A stretch of 55,524 bases of DNA, from the NCBI GenBank assembly GCA_023402355.1, contig JAEXCG010000158.1, positions 1-55,524 of the forward strand, in the 5' to 3' direction. This document shows positions 40,210 through 49,561 of the stretch, piece after piece. The position numbers and the translations under genes were made by a program. Numbering within the stretch: position 1 is the first letter of the stretch; every line of letters starts with the position of its first letter. The stretch comes from Bacillota bacterium (GTDB lineage: Bacteria > Bacillota > Clostridia > Christensenellales > Aristaeellaceae). A model generated the notes under the pieces. That model was not told the DNA's origin and searched no databases. It was given only the letters and a program-made list of their open reading frames with translations.

Positions 40210-41070
40210 TTATGATTGTGCCGCCGGCAAGGTCTTGGCGGCGTTGTGGGCTTTCTTGGCTTTGGGGGCGTGGGGCTCCGTGACCTCGCCATAGAAGAGC
40301 GAGGTGAGCATGGTCAGCACGTAGGTCTGAATGAGCGCGTGCAGGAGGGTGAAGAGCACGGCCACCACCACGGGCAGCACGAAGCTGAGCTGGATGGAGT
40401 AGTAGACGAGCTCGGATACCAGCAGGCCGCTGAGCAGCGCGCCGAAAAGGCGGAAGCTCATGGAGATGGGCAGCGAAAAGTCCTTGAGCGTCTTTCCGAC
40501 GCCGCGCAGGCCGTTGCTGACGAGCCCGCCCGCCAGGATCACGGAATAGGACAGAAAGCCCAGCGCGATCGCGGCGTTGATGTCGGACAGGGGCGCGGGC
40601 AGCGAGATGGAACGCCCGGCCGTGGTGACGGCCTGTAGGCCGAACAGCTCGAAGAGCGTGCCGAAGAAGATGTACACGCCCGCGCCGAAGACGTACGCGC
40701 CGAGGAAGCGGTTGCGGTGCGGGCTGTTGCCCGTGGCCAGGTTGTGAAAGAACGACACCAGCTCCTCCACAGCGACCTGCAGCCTGCCCGGGACGTAGCG
40801 AAAGCGCGGGATCGCGAAGACGCGCAGCAGCGCTGCCGCGATCAGCAGGATGCCCGTCAGCACGAAATCGGAGATGACGGCGGGGTTTACCTCCAGAACG
40901 CCGAAGAGGCCGATGCGGTTTTCCTCGTGCAGCACGGCGTCCCGCATGACCGTCTTGATGGATTCGGTCTGCCCGCCCCCGGAGCCGGTGAGCAGGCTGG
41001 ACGCGAGCAGGGCCGCCAGCAGAAGGGTGACCGCCACACAGAAACGGGCCTTTCCCTTTTTTGGCTTCAT
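40210..41070 (-). CDS. atpB: F1Fo ATP synthase subunit a
   Basis: The 286-residue membrane protein has about six helices. The essential Arg is in PISMSFRLFGALLSG (Arg207), and FTLLHALIQTYVLTMLTSLFYG is the final conserved helix that lines the ion path. The ATG at 41070 follows GAGG by 6 bases; an upstream ATG at 41091 lacks a site. It is the first gene of the operon; no atpI or atpZ is seen before it. The Lys-rich C-terminal tail is longer than usual. Confidence 0.93.
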   Translation of the reverse strand: MKPKKGKARFCVAVTLLLAALLASSLLTGSGGGQTESIKTVMRDAVLHEENRIGLFGVLEVNPAVISDFVLTGILLIAAALLRVFAIPRFRYVPGRLQVAVEELVSFFHNLATGNSPHRNRFLGAYVFGAGVYIFFGTLFELFGLQAVTTAGRSISLPAPLSDINAAIALGFLSYSVILAGGLVSNGLRGVGKTLKDFSLPISMSFRLFGALLSGLLVSELVYYSIQLSFVLPVVVAVLFTLLHALIQTYVLTMLTSLFYGEVTEPHAPKAKKAHNAAKTLPAAQS

Positions 41071-41105
41071 ACGATACCTCTTTTCCAACACTTCAAATCA
41101 AACGC

Positions 41106-41134
41106 ATTATAGCACCATGAAGAACGTTTTGCAA
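41106..41134 (-). promoter_or_regulatory. Promoter of the atp operon
   Basis: On the minus strand TTGCAA (41129-41134) and TATAAT (41106-41111) are separated by 17 bp, ending 36 bases before the atpB ATG. It lies in the 243-bp gap after the Mrp-like operon. Confidence 0.75.
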
Positions 41135-41226
41135 GAAATCCGCCGTTATGCGACGAAATATATGGCGCAGCACGCTTTTGCAGAACTAAAGACGAAGGAA
41201 ACGGAAAATCCGGCGGCGTTTTGGAT

Positions 41227-41275
41227 AAAAAAAGCAATCCGCCCCCGGCCTGCCGGAGCAGGCGTGGAGACGGAT
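41227..41275 (-). terminator. Terminator of the Mrp-like operon
   Basis: Read on the minus strand, ATCCG (41271-41275) and CGGAT (41237-41241) enclose an inner stem GCCTGC/GCAGGC, and seven T follow (41227-41233). It lies about 40 bases after the last antiporter gene. Confidence 0.6.
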
Positions 41276-41313
41276 CGCGGGGAAGGGACAAAGCGGCGCG
41301 CGGGCGCTCCGCC

Positions 41314-43383
41314 TTAAAGCGTCATCAGGTAGGTGAACGTCAGGTACATGCCGACGCAAAGCAGCAGCAGACCGAAGGAGACGCTGCGGGTGATGAGCCG
41401 CCCGCCGCTCTGCACCTCTTCCAGACCGGCCGCCAGGGCGACGGTGAAGTCCGTCTTGATCGGGCGGCGGTGGTAGACCGTGCGGTTGAGCACCCAGGCG
41501 ATGCCGTTGAGGAGCGTGCCCAGCGCGTAGGTGAGGTGCGTGCCGACCGGCACGGGCTTGTGCTTCTTCGTCTTGCCCAGGAACGTGTGGCGCAGGGCGA
41601 TGACGACGGAGTCGGTGAGCTCGTCCAGCGTGCGGGTCAGGGCGATCAGCACGGGGTTGGGCAGCACCTTCGTCAGCAGCGGCCGGTACACGGCCTCCTC
41701 CAGGTCGAGCTTCGCGGGCCAGCGGTTGACGTAGGCGCGCGAGGCTTTTTCCTTTTGCATCAGGAAGGCGCGGATGACCGCGTACAAGACCGCGCCGATG
41801 ACGATGGATTTGAGCGCGCCCACGAGGTTTTCGGAGGAGAAGTAGGAAACCGCGTGCTCCGGCGAGACGCCGCCCAGGAAGCCCTGCGCGAGGGTCGCGA
41901 TGCGGGTCATGAACACGTCCGGCAGCATGCCCAGCAGCGGCAGCAGCACGGCGGAGCCGCACAGCGCGAACGCGGACAGCCGGTTCATGTACTTGCCGTT
42001 CAGCGCGTCGAACTGGGCCTGGTTCCTGTCGTTCTTCTCCCAGAAGAGGGCGACGTACAGCTTGGTCATGTAGGCGAGCGTCATGCCGCCGGTGACGACG
42101 AAGAGGAGCTCCACGAAGCGGTACAGGCCCGTGGCCGCGCCCGCCTCGCCCAGCAGGGCCACGTACTCGAGGATGCTCTCGTGCAGCAGCGACTTGCTGA
42201 TGTAGCCATTGAAGAGCGGCACGCCCGCGATGCCCAGCGCGCCCAGCAGGAACGCCGCGTGCAGCAGGGGCTTGCCGCGGCCGAAGCCGCGGATGTCGTT
42301 CAGCTCCAGCTTGTGCAGGTTCATGAAGACCACGCCCGCGCACAGGAAGAGCGTCAGCTTGATGAGCGAGTGGTTTACCATGTGCAGCACCGTGCCCTGC
42401 ACGGCCAGGGCGTTCTGCGCGCCCAATAACCCCTGCATCCCCACGCCCACGAGGATGAAGCCGATCTGCGACATCGAGGAGCAGGCCAGCGTGCGCTTGA
42501 GGTTGGTGGAGAACACCGCCAGCAGCGCGCCCAGGAACATGGTGACGCAGCCGAAGAAGAGGACGGCGTCGCCCCAGGGCGCGTCGTGCAGGAAGAGGTT
42601 GCAGCTCACCGCGAGGATGCCGAACATGCCCGTCTTGGTCAGGATGCCGGAAAGCAGGGCGCTGGCCGGGGCCGGGGCCACGGCGTGCGCCTTGGGCAGC
42701 CAGATGTGCAGAGGGAACATGCCGGCCTTGGCCGCGAACCCGAAGAACGTGAGCGCGCCCGCGAGGTAGAGGGGGGAGCGGTCCTGCATCGCGGCGGCCT
42801 TGACGCGCATGCCGTCAAAGGAAAGCGTGCCGAGGCTGCTGTAGAGCAGGAACAGGCCCATCAGCGTCACCAGGCCGCCGATGACCGCGATGTACAGGTA
42901 CGTCTCCGCCGCGCGCAGGGATTCCGCGCGCTCGTCGTGCGCGACCCAGGCGTAGGAGGTGAGCGACATCACCTCGAAGAACACGAAGGTCGTGAACAGG
43001 TCGTCGGAGAGGAACACGCCCATCGTCGCGCCCAGCGTGAGCAGGGTGAACAGGTAGTAGCGGTTGCGGTTGCGGTAGTGCTTGAAGTACTCGGGCGAAA
43101 AGAGCGTCGTCATCATCCACATGAAGGCGGCGATGGCGCCGTATAGCGCGCGGAAGCCGTCCAGGCGGAAGGTGAGCCCCATCGCGCAGAAGCCCTCCCA
43201 GCGAAACGCGTAGGAAGCCCCGCGCAGGACGCTAAGCAGCGCCGCCGCCGCCGCGACGAACTCCGCCGCCGTGAACGCGCAGCACAGCACGTCGCGCAGG
43301 CGCTTGTCGCGCCGCCCGGCGAGGTAGGAGGCGAAGGCGCCCGCCATCGGGAAGAAGACGAGCACGGGTAAAAGCAGGTTCAT
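41314..43383 (-). CDS. NuoL-like antiporter subunit of Mrp/Mbh-like complex (fourth)
   Basis: The 689-residue membrane protein belongs to the proton-pumping NuoL/MrpA family (Proton_antipo_M). YYLFTLLTLGATMGVFLSDD and FEVMSLTSYAWVAH hold the conserved Glu of helix 5. MFPLHIWLPKAHAVAPAPAS is the helix-7/8 signature, and lysines occur in the second half (IKLTLFLCAG). A C-terminal extension of about 200 residues contains further helices (KSIVIGAVLYAVIRAFL and two near the end), recalling the lateral-helix extension of NuoL. It is the last gene of the operon, 15 bases after its neighbour. No quinone or iron-sulfur module follows. Confidence 0.85.
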   Translation of the reverse strand: MNLLLPVLVFFPMAGAFASYLAGRRDKRLRDVLCCAFTAAEFVAAAAALLSVLRGASYAFRWEGFCAMGLTFRLDGFRALYGAIAAFMWMMTTLFSPEYFKHYRNRNRYYLFTLLTLGATMGVFLSDDLFTTFVFFEVMSLTSYAWVAHDERAESLRAAETYLYIAVIGGLVTLMGLFLLYSSLGTLSFDGMRVKAAAMQDRSPLYLAGALTFFGFAAKAGMFPLHIWLPKAHAVAPAPASALLSGILTKTGMFGILAVSCNLFLHDAPWGDAVLFFGCVTMFLGALLAVFSTNLKRTLACSSMSQIGFILVGVGMQGLLGAQNALAVQGTVLHMVNHSLIKLTLFLCAGVVFMNLHKLELNDIRGFGRGKPLLHAAFLLGALGIAGVPLFNGYISKSLLHESILEYVALLGEAGAATGLYRFVELLFVVTGGMTLAYMTKLYVALFWEKNDRNQAQFDALNGKYMNRLSAFALCGSAVLLPLLGMLPDVFMTRIATLAQGFLGGVSPEHAVSYFSSENLVGALKSIVIGAVLYAVIRAFLMQKEKASRAYVNRWPAKLDLEEAVYRPLLTKVLPNPVLIALTRTLDELTDSVVIALRHTFLGKTKKHKPVPVGTHLTYALGTLLNGIAWVLNRTVYHRRPIKTDFTVALAAGLEEVQSGGRLITRSVSFGLLLLCVGMYLTFTYLMTL

Positions 43384-43398
43384 GATCGATCCCCCTCC

Positions 43399-44868
43399 TT
43401 ACAGCAGGCCGCCGGCGACGGCCTCAAAGTAGTGGATGAGCGGCGTGGAGAACAGGCCCAGCAGCACGATGGCCGCGCACAGCACGAGCAGCGGCCCCTT
43501 CATGAGCCAGCTCGGGTCGCGGCGCTGTCCGGCGAGGGCCATGCTGCCCTCCGCGAGCGGGGAGAAGGCGGCGGTTACGACCACGTAGAGCAGGTAAACC
43601 GCCGTCAGCACCGCGGAGACGATCAGCGCGGCCGCGCCGATGTAGCCGGGCGTGAGCCCGCTGGTCACAGAGGCCGTCAGCAGGTTCCACTTGCTGATGA
43701 AGCCGACCATCGGCGGCACGCCCACCAGCGCCAGCGCGGCGAGGGTGTACACGCCCATGGTGAAGGGCATGACCTTGTAGTAGCCGCGCAGGTCCTGCAC
43801 GTACTCCTTGCCGGTCTTCACCAGCACCGCGCCCGCGCAGTAGAACAGGGTGATCTTCATCAGGCCGTGGAAGCACAGGTGCGTGAGGCTGCCGACGAGG
43901 CCGGCCGGGGTCATCAGCGCCGCGCCCAGCAGGATGTAGCTGAGGTTGCTGACCGTGGAGAAGGCGAGGCGGCGCTTGAAGTGCTGCTCGCGCACGGCCA
44001 TGGCGGAGCCGTAGACGATGGTGAACGCGGCCAGCAGGATCGCGATCGCCTGCGCCCAGGTGCCGAAGAGCAGCTCCGTTCCGAAGCTGTAGTAGATCAG
44101 GCGGATGCACGCGAACGCGCCGGTGTTGACGACCGCGACCGCGTGCAGCAGCGCCGTGACCGGCGTGGGCGCGACGGAGGCGAGGGGCAGCCAGGCGTGC
44201 ATCGGGAACATGGCGGCCTTGGTGCCAAAGCCGATGAAGGCGAGCAGGAACACCAGGCGCAGCAGCTGCTCGCGGCCCGCGATGGCCTCCGCCGTCAGCA
44301 CGCCGCCGTACTGGAACGCCGTGCTCGTGCCGAACGTCATGATGAACACCAGGCCGATGAAGGCGAGCGCCGCGCCGCTGATGGAATAGACCAGGTAGCG
44401 CCGGCCCGCGAGCGCGGACTTGGCGTCCATCTTGTGGGTGACCAGCGGCAGGGTGATGAGCGTCAGGCACTCGTAGAACACGTAGAGGGAGAAGAGGTTC
44501 GCCGCCATGGTGATGCACAGCGTCACCCCGTAGGTCATGGTGTAGAAGGCAAAGAAGGACGTTTCGTGCTCCTCGTGGGCCATGTACTCGAACGCGTAGA
44601 GCGTCGCGAGCGGCCACAGAAAGGCGATCAGCCCCATGAATACGCTGCCCGCGCCGTCCAGGCGCAGGGCGAGGGAGAGCTCGTCGGTCATGTGAAAGAG
44701 CGTGAGCGTCCCCTCCGGACGGCGGATGAGCAAAACCAGCGCCATCAGGGAGGTGAGGGTGGTCACGACCTGCACGTAGATGCAGCGGCGCTTTCGATCC
44801 TCCAGGTGAAGCAGGGGAAGGATCGCGCCGCCGATGAGCGGCAGCAGAAATGTACAAAGCATCAACAT
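43399..44868 (-). CDS. NuoM/N-like antiporter subunit (third)
   Basis: The 489-residue protein has about 14 helices. The conserved acidic position is in YVFYECLTLITLPLVTH, the helix-7/8 signature is MFPMHAWLPLASVAPTPVTA, and LMKITLFYCAGAV has the channel Lys. ATG 44868 follows AGAGGAAG. It resembles the preceding gene (44891-46369) closely enough to suggest duplication followed by divergence. It is expected to move one H+ or Na+ per cycle within the membrane arm. Confidence 0.85.
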   Translation of the reverse strand: MLMLCTFLLPLIGGAILPLLHLEDRKRRCIYVQVVTTLTSLMALVLLIRRPEGTLTLFHMTDELSLALRLDGAGSVFMGLIAFLWPLATLYAFEYMAHEEHETSFFAFYTMTYGVTLCITMAANLFSLYVFYECLTLITLPLVTHKMDAKSALAGRRYLVYSISGAALAFIGLVFIMTFGTSTAFQYGGVLTAEAIAGREQLLRLVFLLAFIGFGTKAAMFPMHAWLPLASVAPTPVTALLHAVAVVNTGAFACIRLIYYSFGTELLFGTWAQAIAILLAAFTIVYGSAMAVREQHFKRRLAFSTVSNLSYILLGAALMTPAGLVGSLTHLCFHGLMKITLFYCAGAVLVKTGKEYVQDLRGYYKVMPFTMGVYTLAALALVGVPPMVGFISKWNLLTASVTSGLTPGYIGAAALIVSAVLTAVYLLYVVVTAAFSPLAEGSMALAGQRRDPSWLMKGPLLVLCAAIVLLGLFSTPLIHYFEAVAGGLL

Positions 44869-44890
44869 ACGTTTACTTCCTCTCTTTCGC

Positions 44891-46369
44891 TTACAGGACG
44901 CTGCCCGCGATGGACAGGAAGAAGGAAAGGAACGTGCCCGGGAACATGCCGATCAGTACGGCGAGCGCCGTGAGCGCGATCATCGGAACCGTCATGAGCG
45001 CGGTCGGCTCGGCCTTGGGGAGCGTCGCCAGGTCGGCCCCCTCGCCCGGGAAGAAGCCGCGGGTCGAGATGGGCAGCAGGTAGCCCGCGGTCAGCAGGGC
45101 GCTGACGAGGAGCACGACCGGGCCAAGCCAGGCGTACACGCCCGCGCCCATCGAAAGCGAGCCGTTTGCCAGGTACCATTTGCTCACGAAGCCGCCCGTC
45201 GGCGGGATGCCGATGAGCGCGACGGAGACGAGCGTGAAGCACCAAAGGACGATGGGCATCTGTTTGCCGATGCCGGTCAGCTGCTCCGCGCGCGTCTTGC
45301 CGGTCTTTTCGATGATCGCGCCCGCGCCCATGAACAGCGTGTTCTTGATCAGCGAGTGGCACACGACGTGCAGCAGCGCCCCCACGAAGCCCAGCGGGGT
45401 GAGCGTGAAGAGGCCGAAGAGCACGTAGGACACCTGGCTGACCGTGGAGTAAGCCAGGCGCTTTTTGAGCAGGCTCTCCTTGAAGGCGAGCATCGAGCCC
45501 AGAAAGACGGTGACGAGGGCGAGCCCCATGCACAGGCTTTGCACCCAGGTGCCGCGCAGGAAGTCCGCGCCCACCAGGTAGAAGACGACGCGCAGGATGC
45601 CCAGCACGCCCGCCTTGGTGATGACGCCCGAGAGCACCGCGCTCGCGGGGGAGGGGGCGACCGGGTGCGCGGTCGGCAGCCACGCGTGCATCGGGAACAT
45701 GCCCGCCTTGACGCCGAAGCCCAGGATCATGAGCATCACGACGAGCAGCAGCAGCGGCTCGTGGCCGGAAACCTTCGCCATGTCCAGCGCGCCGCCGGGG
45801 GTAAAGGTGAGGCCGGTGCAGTAGAACTGCAAAAAGAAGATGCCCAGCAGCGCCAGCGAAGCGCCGAAGACGGAATAGATGAGGTACTTGATGCCCGCCG
45901 CGATTGCTTCCTTGGTCTGCGTGTGCAGCACCAGCGGCAGGGAGAGCAGGGTCATCGCCTCGTAGAACATGTACAGCGTCACGATCGTGCCCGAGAGCGA
46001 GAGGCCCATCAACGCCGCGAGCGTGAGCAGGTAAAAGGTGTAGAAGCGGCGCTCGTTTTGCTCGTGCGCCATGTACTCAAACGAGTAGAAGCCGACCATC
46101 GCCCAGACGAAGGCGATCAGCGCCGAAAAAAGCCTGGCGATGCCGTCCGCCTTGAAGAGGACGGGGATGGTGTCGGTCAGATTAAACAGCGTCAGCTGCG
46201 TATCGCCCCGGAATAAGGCCGGCAGCGTGCACAGCATCGTCGCAGCGAGCGCCGCGCCCGTGAAGAGGTTGCGCGCGCGCCGGGAGTCGAGCGCCTTTAA
46301 AAAGCACACGAGAAGCCCGGCGACGAGCGGAACCGCCACGGGAAGCAGCAGCGTAAGGTCGCCTTGCAT
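44891..46369 (-). CDS. NuoM/N-like antiporter subunit (second)
   Basis: The 492-residue protein has about 14 helices with YMFYEAMTLLSLPLVLHTQT (helix-5 Glu), KAGMFPMHAWLPTAHPVAPSPASAV (helix 7-8, given in two parts: KAGMFPMHAWLP and TAHPVAPSPASAV) and HSLIKNTLFMGAGAIIEKTG (second-half Lys). It differs from the next gene in sequence but shares its architecture. It lies between the MrpD-like subunit and two further paralogues. Confidence 0.85.
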   Translation of the reverse strand: MQGDLTLLLPVAVPLVAGLLVCFLKALDSRRARNLFTGAALAATMLCTLPALFRGDTQLTLFNLTDTIPVLFKADGIARLFSALIAFVWAMVGFYSFEYMAHEQNERRFYTFYLLTLAALMGLSLSGTIVTLYMFYEAMTLLSLPLVLHTQTKEAIAAGIKYLIYSVFGASLALLGIFFLQFYCTGLTFTPGGALDMAKVSGHEPLLLLVVMLMILGFGVKAGMFPMHAWLPTAHPVAPSPASAVLSGVITKAGVLGILRVVFYLVGADFLRGTWVQSLCMGLALVTVFLGSMLAFKESLLKKRLAYSTVSQVSYVLFGLFTLTPLGFVGALLHVVCHSLIKNTLFMGAGAIIEKTGKTRAEQLTGIGKQMPIVLWCFTLVSVALIGIPPTGGFVSKWYLANGSLSMGAGVYAWLGPVVLLVSALLTAGYLLPISTRGFFPGEGADLATLPKAEPTALMTVPMIALTALAVLIGMFPGTFLSFFLSIAGSVL

Positions 46370-46398
46370 GTGTTAACACTCCTTCTTCTGTGGCCCTG

Positions 46399-47895
46399 TC
46401 AGCCGAAATGGGCAAGCCCCAGGGTGATCGCGTTCAGCACCGGCTGCGAGCACACGCCCAGCGCGATGTTGACGCCGATGGAGACGACCATCGCAAACGC
46501 GAACGAGGCGCGGGGCCTGAAGCCCTTGGCCTCCGGGTACTCGCGGATCGCCGGGCGGTAGATCGTGATGACGGTGCGCAGGAAGTACAGGGTGTTGAGC
46601 GCCGTGCTGATGGCCAGCACGAGCAGCACCAGGATCATGCGCATGCCGCCCGCCTGCATCGCCGCGGAGGCAAAGCAGAGCTTGGACATGAAGCCGCCGA
46701 AGAACGGGATGCCGACCATGGAGAACGCGCCCACGACGAAGGCGACGCCCGCGACGGGGTTGCGGTAGGCGCTGCCGCGAAGGTCGCGGAACATCCGCCG
46801 TTCGCCGGAGACCTCGCACAGCCCGCCGGCGGAGAGGAAGAGCATGGACTTTGCGGCGGCATGCGCGAAGATGTGGAAGATGGCGGCGACCATGCCCGCC
46901 TCGGAGCCCAGGCCGATGCCCATGAAGATGTAGCCGATCTGCGCGACGGAGGAGTAGGAGATCATGCGGCGGATGTCCTTTTCCTTGATCGCGGAGACCG
47001 AGCCCATGACCACGCCGACCAGCGCGAAGACGAGCAGGATGTTGTCGATGCCCGACTCGCGGATGACGTCGAGCCCGATCACGCGGTACATCACCTTGAT
47101 GAGCAGGAAGATGTAGCCCTTGCTCACCAGGCTGGAGAGCATCGCGCTGGAGGCCGGCGTGGTGTAGCCGTAGGCGTCCGGCAGCCAGGTGTGGAACGGG
47201 AACAGCGCGCTCTTGATCGCAAGGCCCAGGCACATGAGGGCGATGACGACGGTGAGCGGCTGGTGATAGCGGCCCGTCTGAGCGAGCAGGACCACCTGCT
47301 CGTGGATGTTTTCCATCAGCAGGTGCCCCGTCAGGTCGTAGAGCAGCGTCAGCCCCAGCAGGAACAGGCCGCTGCCCAGCAGGTTCATGACCATGTAGCG
47401 CGTGGCGGCGACGAGCGTGCGCCCCTTGGTGCGCGCGGTGATCAGCGAGCACGCGGCGATGGTCATGATCTCCACGAAGACGTAGGCAGTGAAGAGGTCG
47501 TTGGTGTAGACCTGCGCCAGCAGCGCGGTGAGCAGCAGCTCGCACATGATGAAGTACAGGTTCTGCTTGGATTCCTCCACGTGCTCCTCGACCTTGGAAA
47601 GGCCGCCGAGCAGGGAGATGAGCATGATGAGCGCGAAGACGAAGGCGGTCACCGCCTCCAGGAGGCTCGCGCGGATTTCGTTGCCCCACGGCGCGGGGAA
47701 GTGGCCCATCATGAACGTGTAGCTTCCGCCGTTTACGTACATGAAGCCGATCAGCAGACCGGAGAGGCCGAGGACGACGCTCGTGACGGCGATGGCCGTG
47801 CGCCGGGCCGCCTTTGCGGGCATGATCGAGGTGAAGGAGGCCGAAGCCAGCGCGATCAGGATGCTGAAGAAGGGGATGTTCTGCCAAAACGCCAC
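46399..47895 (-). CDS. MrpD-like antiporter subunit (first)
   Basis: The 498-residue protein follows MrpC, the position of MrpD in Mrp operons. It has about 14 helices with TAYVFVEIMTIAACSLI (conserved Glu), KSALFPFHTWLPDAYGYTTP (helix-7/8 signature) and HIFAHAAAKSMLFLSAGGL (second-half Lys). The start is GTG at 47895 with AAAGGAGG upstream, 1 base after the mrpC stop. MrpD subunits translocate ions and face MrpA in the complex; here three more antiporter subunits take that place. Confidence 0.87.
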   Translation of the reverse strand: MAFWQNIPFFSILIALASASFTSIMPAKAARRTAIAVTSVVLGLSGLLIGFMYVNGGSYTFMMGHFPAPWGNEIRASLLEAVTAFVFALIMLISLLGGLSKVEEHVEESKQNLYFIMCELLLTALLAQVYTNDLFTAYVFVEIMTIAACSLITARTKGRTLVAATRYMVMNLLGSGLFLLGLTLLYDLTGHLLMENIHEQVVLLAQTGRYHQPLTVVIALMCLGLAIKSALFPFHTWLPDAYGYTTPASSAMLSSLVSKGYIFLLIKVMYRVIGLDVIRESGIDNILLVFALVGVVMGSVSAIKEKDIRRMISYSSVAQIGYIFMGIGLGSEAGMVAAIFHIFAHAAAKSMLFLSAGGLCEVSGERRMFRDLRGSAYRNPVAGVAFVVGAFSMVGIPFFGGFMSKLCFASAAMQAGGMRMILVLLVLAISTALNTLYFLRTVITIYRPAIREYPEAKGFRPRASFAFAMVVSIGVNIALGVCSQPVLNAITLGLAHFG

Positions 47896-47896
47896 G

Positions 47897-48271
47897 TTAC
47901 GGTTCCTCCTTTCGCATCATACTGGTGATCTCGTCGATGTCCAGCGAGTGGTAGCGGCGGTACAGGCGCACCGTGAGCGCGAGCATGAGGGCGCTGACCG
48001 AGACGGAAACGACGATGCCGGTCAGCACCAGGCCGCTGGGGATGGGGTTGATGTACGCCTCGACGGACTGCACGCCGTCCACCACGATGGGCGCGCCGCG
48101 GCCCGCGATGAAGCCCTTGGCCGCCAGAAACAGGTAGATGGCGCTGTCCATCATGGAAAAGCCGATGATCTTCTTGATCATGTTGCGCTGCAGCAGCAGC
48201 GTGGTGATGCCGATGCCGAACAAAATGATGGCCGCGGCCTCTTCGTAGTTGGTCAGAAGGTTCGCAAGCAT
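47897..48271 (-). CDS. mrpC: Mrp antiporter subunit C (NuoK-like)
   Basis: The 124-residue protein has three helices, like NuoK, with ILFGIGITTLLLQRNMIKKIIGFSMMDSAIYLFL and PSGLVLTGIVVSVSVSALML, characteristic of MnhC/MrpC (blocks separated here by the loop GRGAPIVVDG). It begins by a one-base overlap with the stop of the MbhE-MrpB gene and ends with a charged tail (DIDEITSMMRKEEP). Confidence 0.88.
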   Translation of the reverse strand: MLANLLTNYEEAAAIILFGIGITTLLLQRNMIKKIIGFSMMDSAIYLFLAAKGFIAGRGAPIVVDGVQSVEAYINPIPSGLVLTGIVVSVSVSALMLALTVRLYRRYHSLDIDEITSMMRKEEP

Positions 48272-49296
48272 CACATATCCCCCTTCCGGAAGAGCGTGTA
48301 GAACGCATACATGGTGCAGCACACGACCATGCCGACCGCGATGTTGAGCGGCAGGATCAGGCCGGAGGAGAGGATGGCGCCGGGCGTGCCCAGCGGAATG
48401 CCGCTTTCGAGGTGGTTGGCGCCGGTGAAGAAGGAGTAGCTCTTGGCCAGCGCGTAGAACGCCAGCGCGCAGAACGAGACGGTTTTAAACGTCTTAAACG
48501 TGAAGAAGCGCTCCGTCTTCTCAAAGCCAAATGCGTTCAGGTACAGGATCAGGCCCGCGCCCATGACGGCGCCGCCCGAGAAGCCGCCGCCCGGCGACAG
48601 GTGGCCGTTCAAGATGATGTAGATGCCAAAGAGCAGGATCAGCGGCACGAGGATCGTCGCCGCCTTTTGCAGGATGATGTCGTTCTTGGGCTCGTAGACG
48701 CGGTCGTCGATTTCGGCGTCCTGCTTCTCCTGCGACAGGCTGCCGTCGCGCTTCTTTTCCTGCGTCACGCGCAGCAGGATCAGCACGCTGCACGCGGCGA
48801 TGAAGAGCACGTGGCTCTCGCCCAGGGTATCGAAGGCGCGGTAGTCGAGGATCATGCCCGTCACGATGTTGACGGCGCCCGTCTCCTGAATGCCGCGCTC
48901 GATATAGCGCTGCGAAACTTCGTTGTTGATGGGGTTGTGCTCGTCGCCAAAGTGCGGCAGGTCCGCGACCGTGCCCAGCAGCACATAGATGATGGAAAGA
49001 CAGATGACGACGGAGAGCAGCGCGTACAGCGCGTTCACCAGCTTGCGGCCCCGGGTGCGGGTCCAGCCGTGCATCTGCTCTAGCATCGCCCGCTCCTTTT
49101 CACGCGCGGCGTCCTGGCGCGCGTCGTGGGCGTTTTCCATCTCGGCGATCGATTCGCTGGTGAGAAGCGTGTTGTCCGGCGCGGGCTCGGTCAGGTCCTG
49201 CTCCATCTCGCTTTCAAGGCGCGAGCCGCCCCGGCGGACCCAGCGCATGAAGCGGGCAAACGGCGTGTTTTCGTAATCATTTCTCAGTTTCGCCAT
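48271..49296 (-). CDS. MbhE-MrpB fusion subunit with hydrophilic N-terminal extension
   Basis: The 341-residue protein joins two parts usually found separately or at the end of MrpA. Residues 1-85 are charged and soluble. About 87-180 hold helices and the MbhE/MrpA-tail signature (GAVNIVTGMILDYRAFDTLGES in two blocks). About 205-340 are MnhB, with ILVPLILLFGIYIILNG, HLSPGGGFSGGAVMGAGLIL and LPLNIAVGMVVCC. The soluble extension is not recognised and may be a docking site. It overlaps the DUF4040 gene by 20 bases. Confidence 0.8.
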   Translation of the reverse strand: MAKLRNDYENTPFARFMRWVRRGGSRLESEMEQDLTEPAPDNTLLTSESIAEMENAHDARQDAAREKERAMLEQMHGWTRTRGRKLVNALYALLSVVICLSIIYVLLGTVADLPHFGDEHNPINNEVSQRYIERGIQETGAVNIVTGMILDYRAFDTLGESHVLFIAACSVLILLRVTQEKKRDGSLSQEKQDAEIDDRVYEPKNDIILQKAATILVPLILLFGIYIILNGHLSPGGGFSGGAVMGAGLILYLNAFGFEKTERFFTFKTFKTVSFCALAFYALAKSYSFFTGANHLESGIPLGTPGAILSSGLILPLNIAVGMVVCCTMYAFYTLFRKGDM

Positions 49297-49561
49297 GCTG
49301 CTCGCCTCCTTCCGGTTCCTTCTCGGTATCGATGGCGTGAATCTTCTTGAGGGTCACGAACATCAGCAGGCTGGTGACACCCGCGCCGACCGCGGCCTCG
49401 GTGATCGCCAGGTCGGGGGATTGCAGAAGAATCCAGATGATGGACATCGCCAGGCTCTGCGACATGAAGATGATGAGCGAGGTGAGCAGATTCTTCGTCA
49501 GGCTCACCGAAATGGCGCACACGATGATGAACACGAGGAGCAGGATGTTTAGAAATTCCAT
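49277..49561 (-). CDS. DUF4040/MbhD-like subunit
   Basis: The 94-residue protein has three helices and the motif DLAITEAAVGAGVTSLLMFVTL, shared by MbhD and the C-terminal part of MrpA. In ordinary Mrp this domain is fused to the large MrpA; here it is independent, showing that MrpA has been taken apart as in Mbh-type complexes. Its ATG overlaps the mrpG stop. Confidence 0.83.
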   Translation of the reverse strand: MEFLNILLLVFIIVCAISVSLTKNLLTSLIIFMSQSLAMSIIWILLQSPDLAITEAAVGAGVTSLLMFVTLKKIHAIDTEKEPEGGEQHGETEK

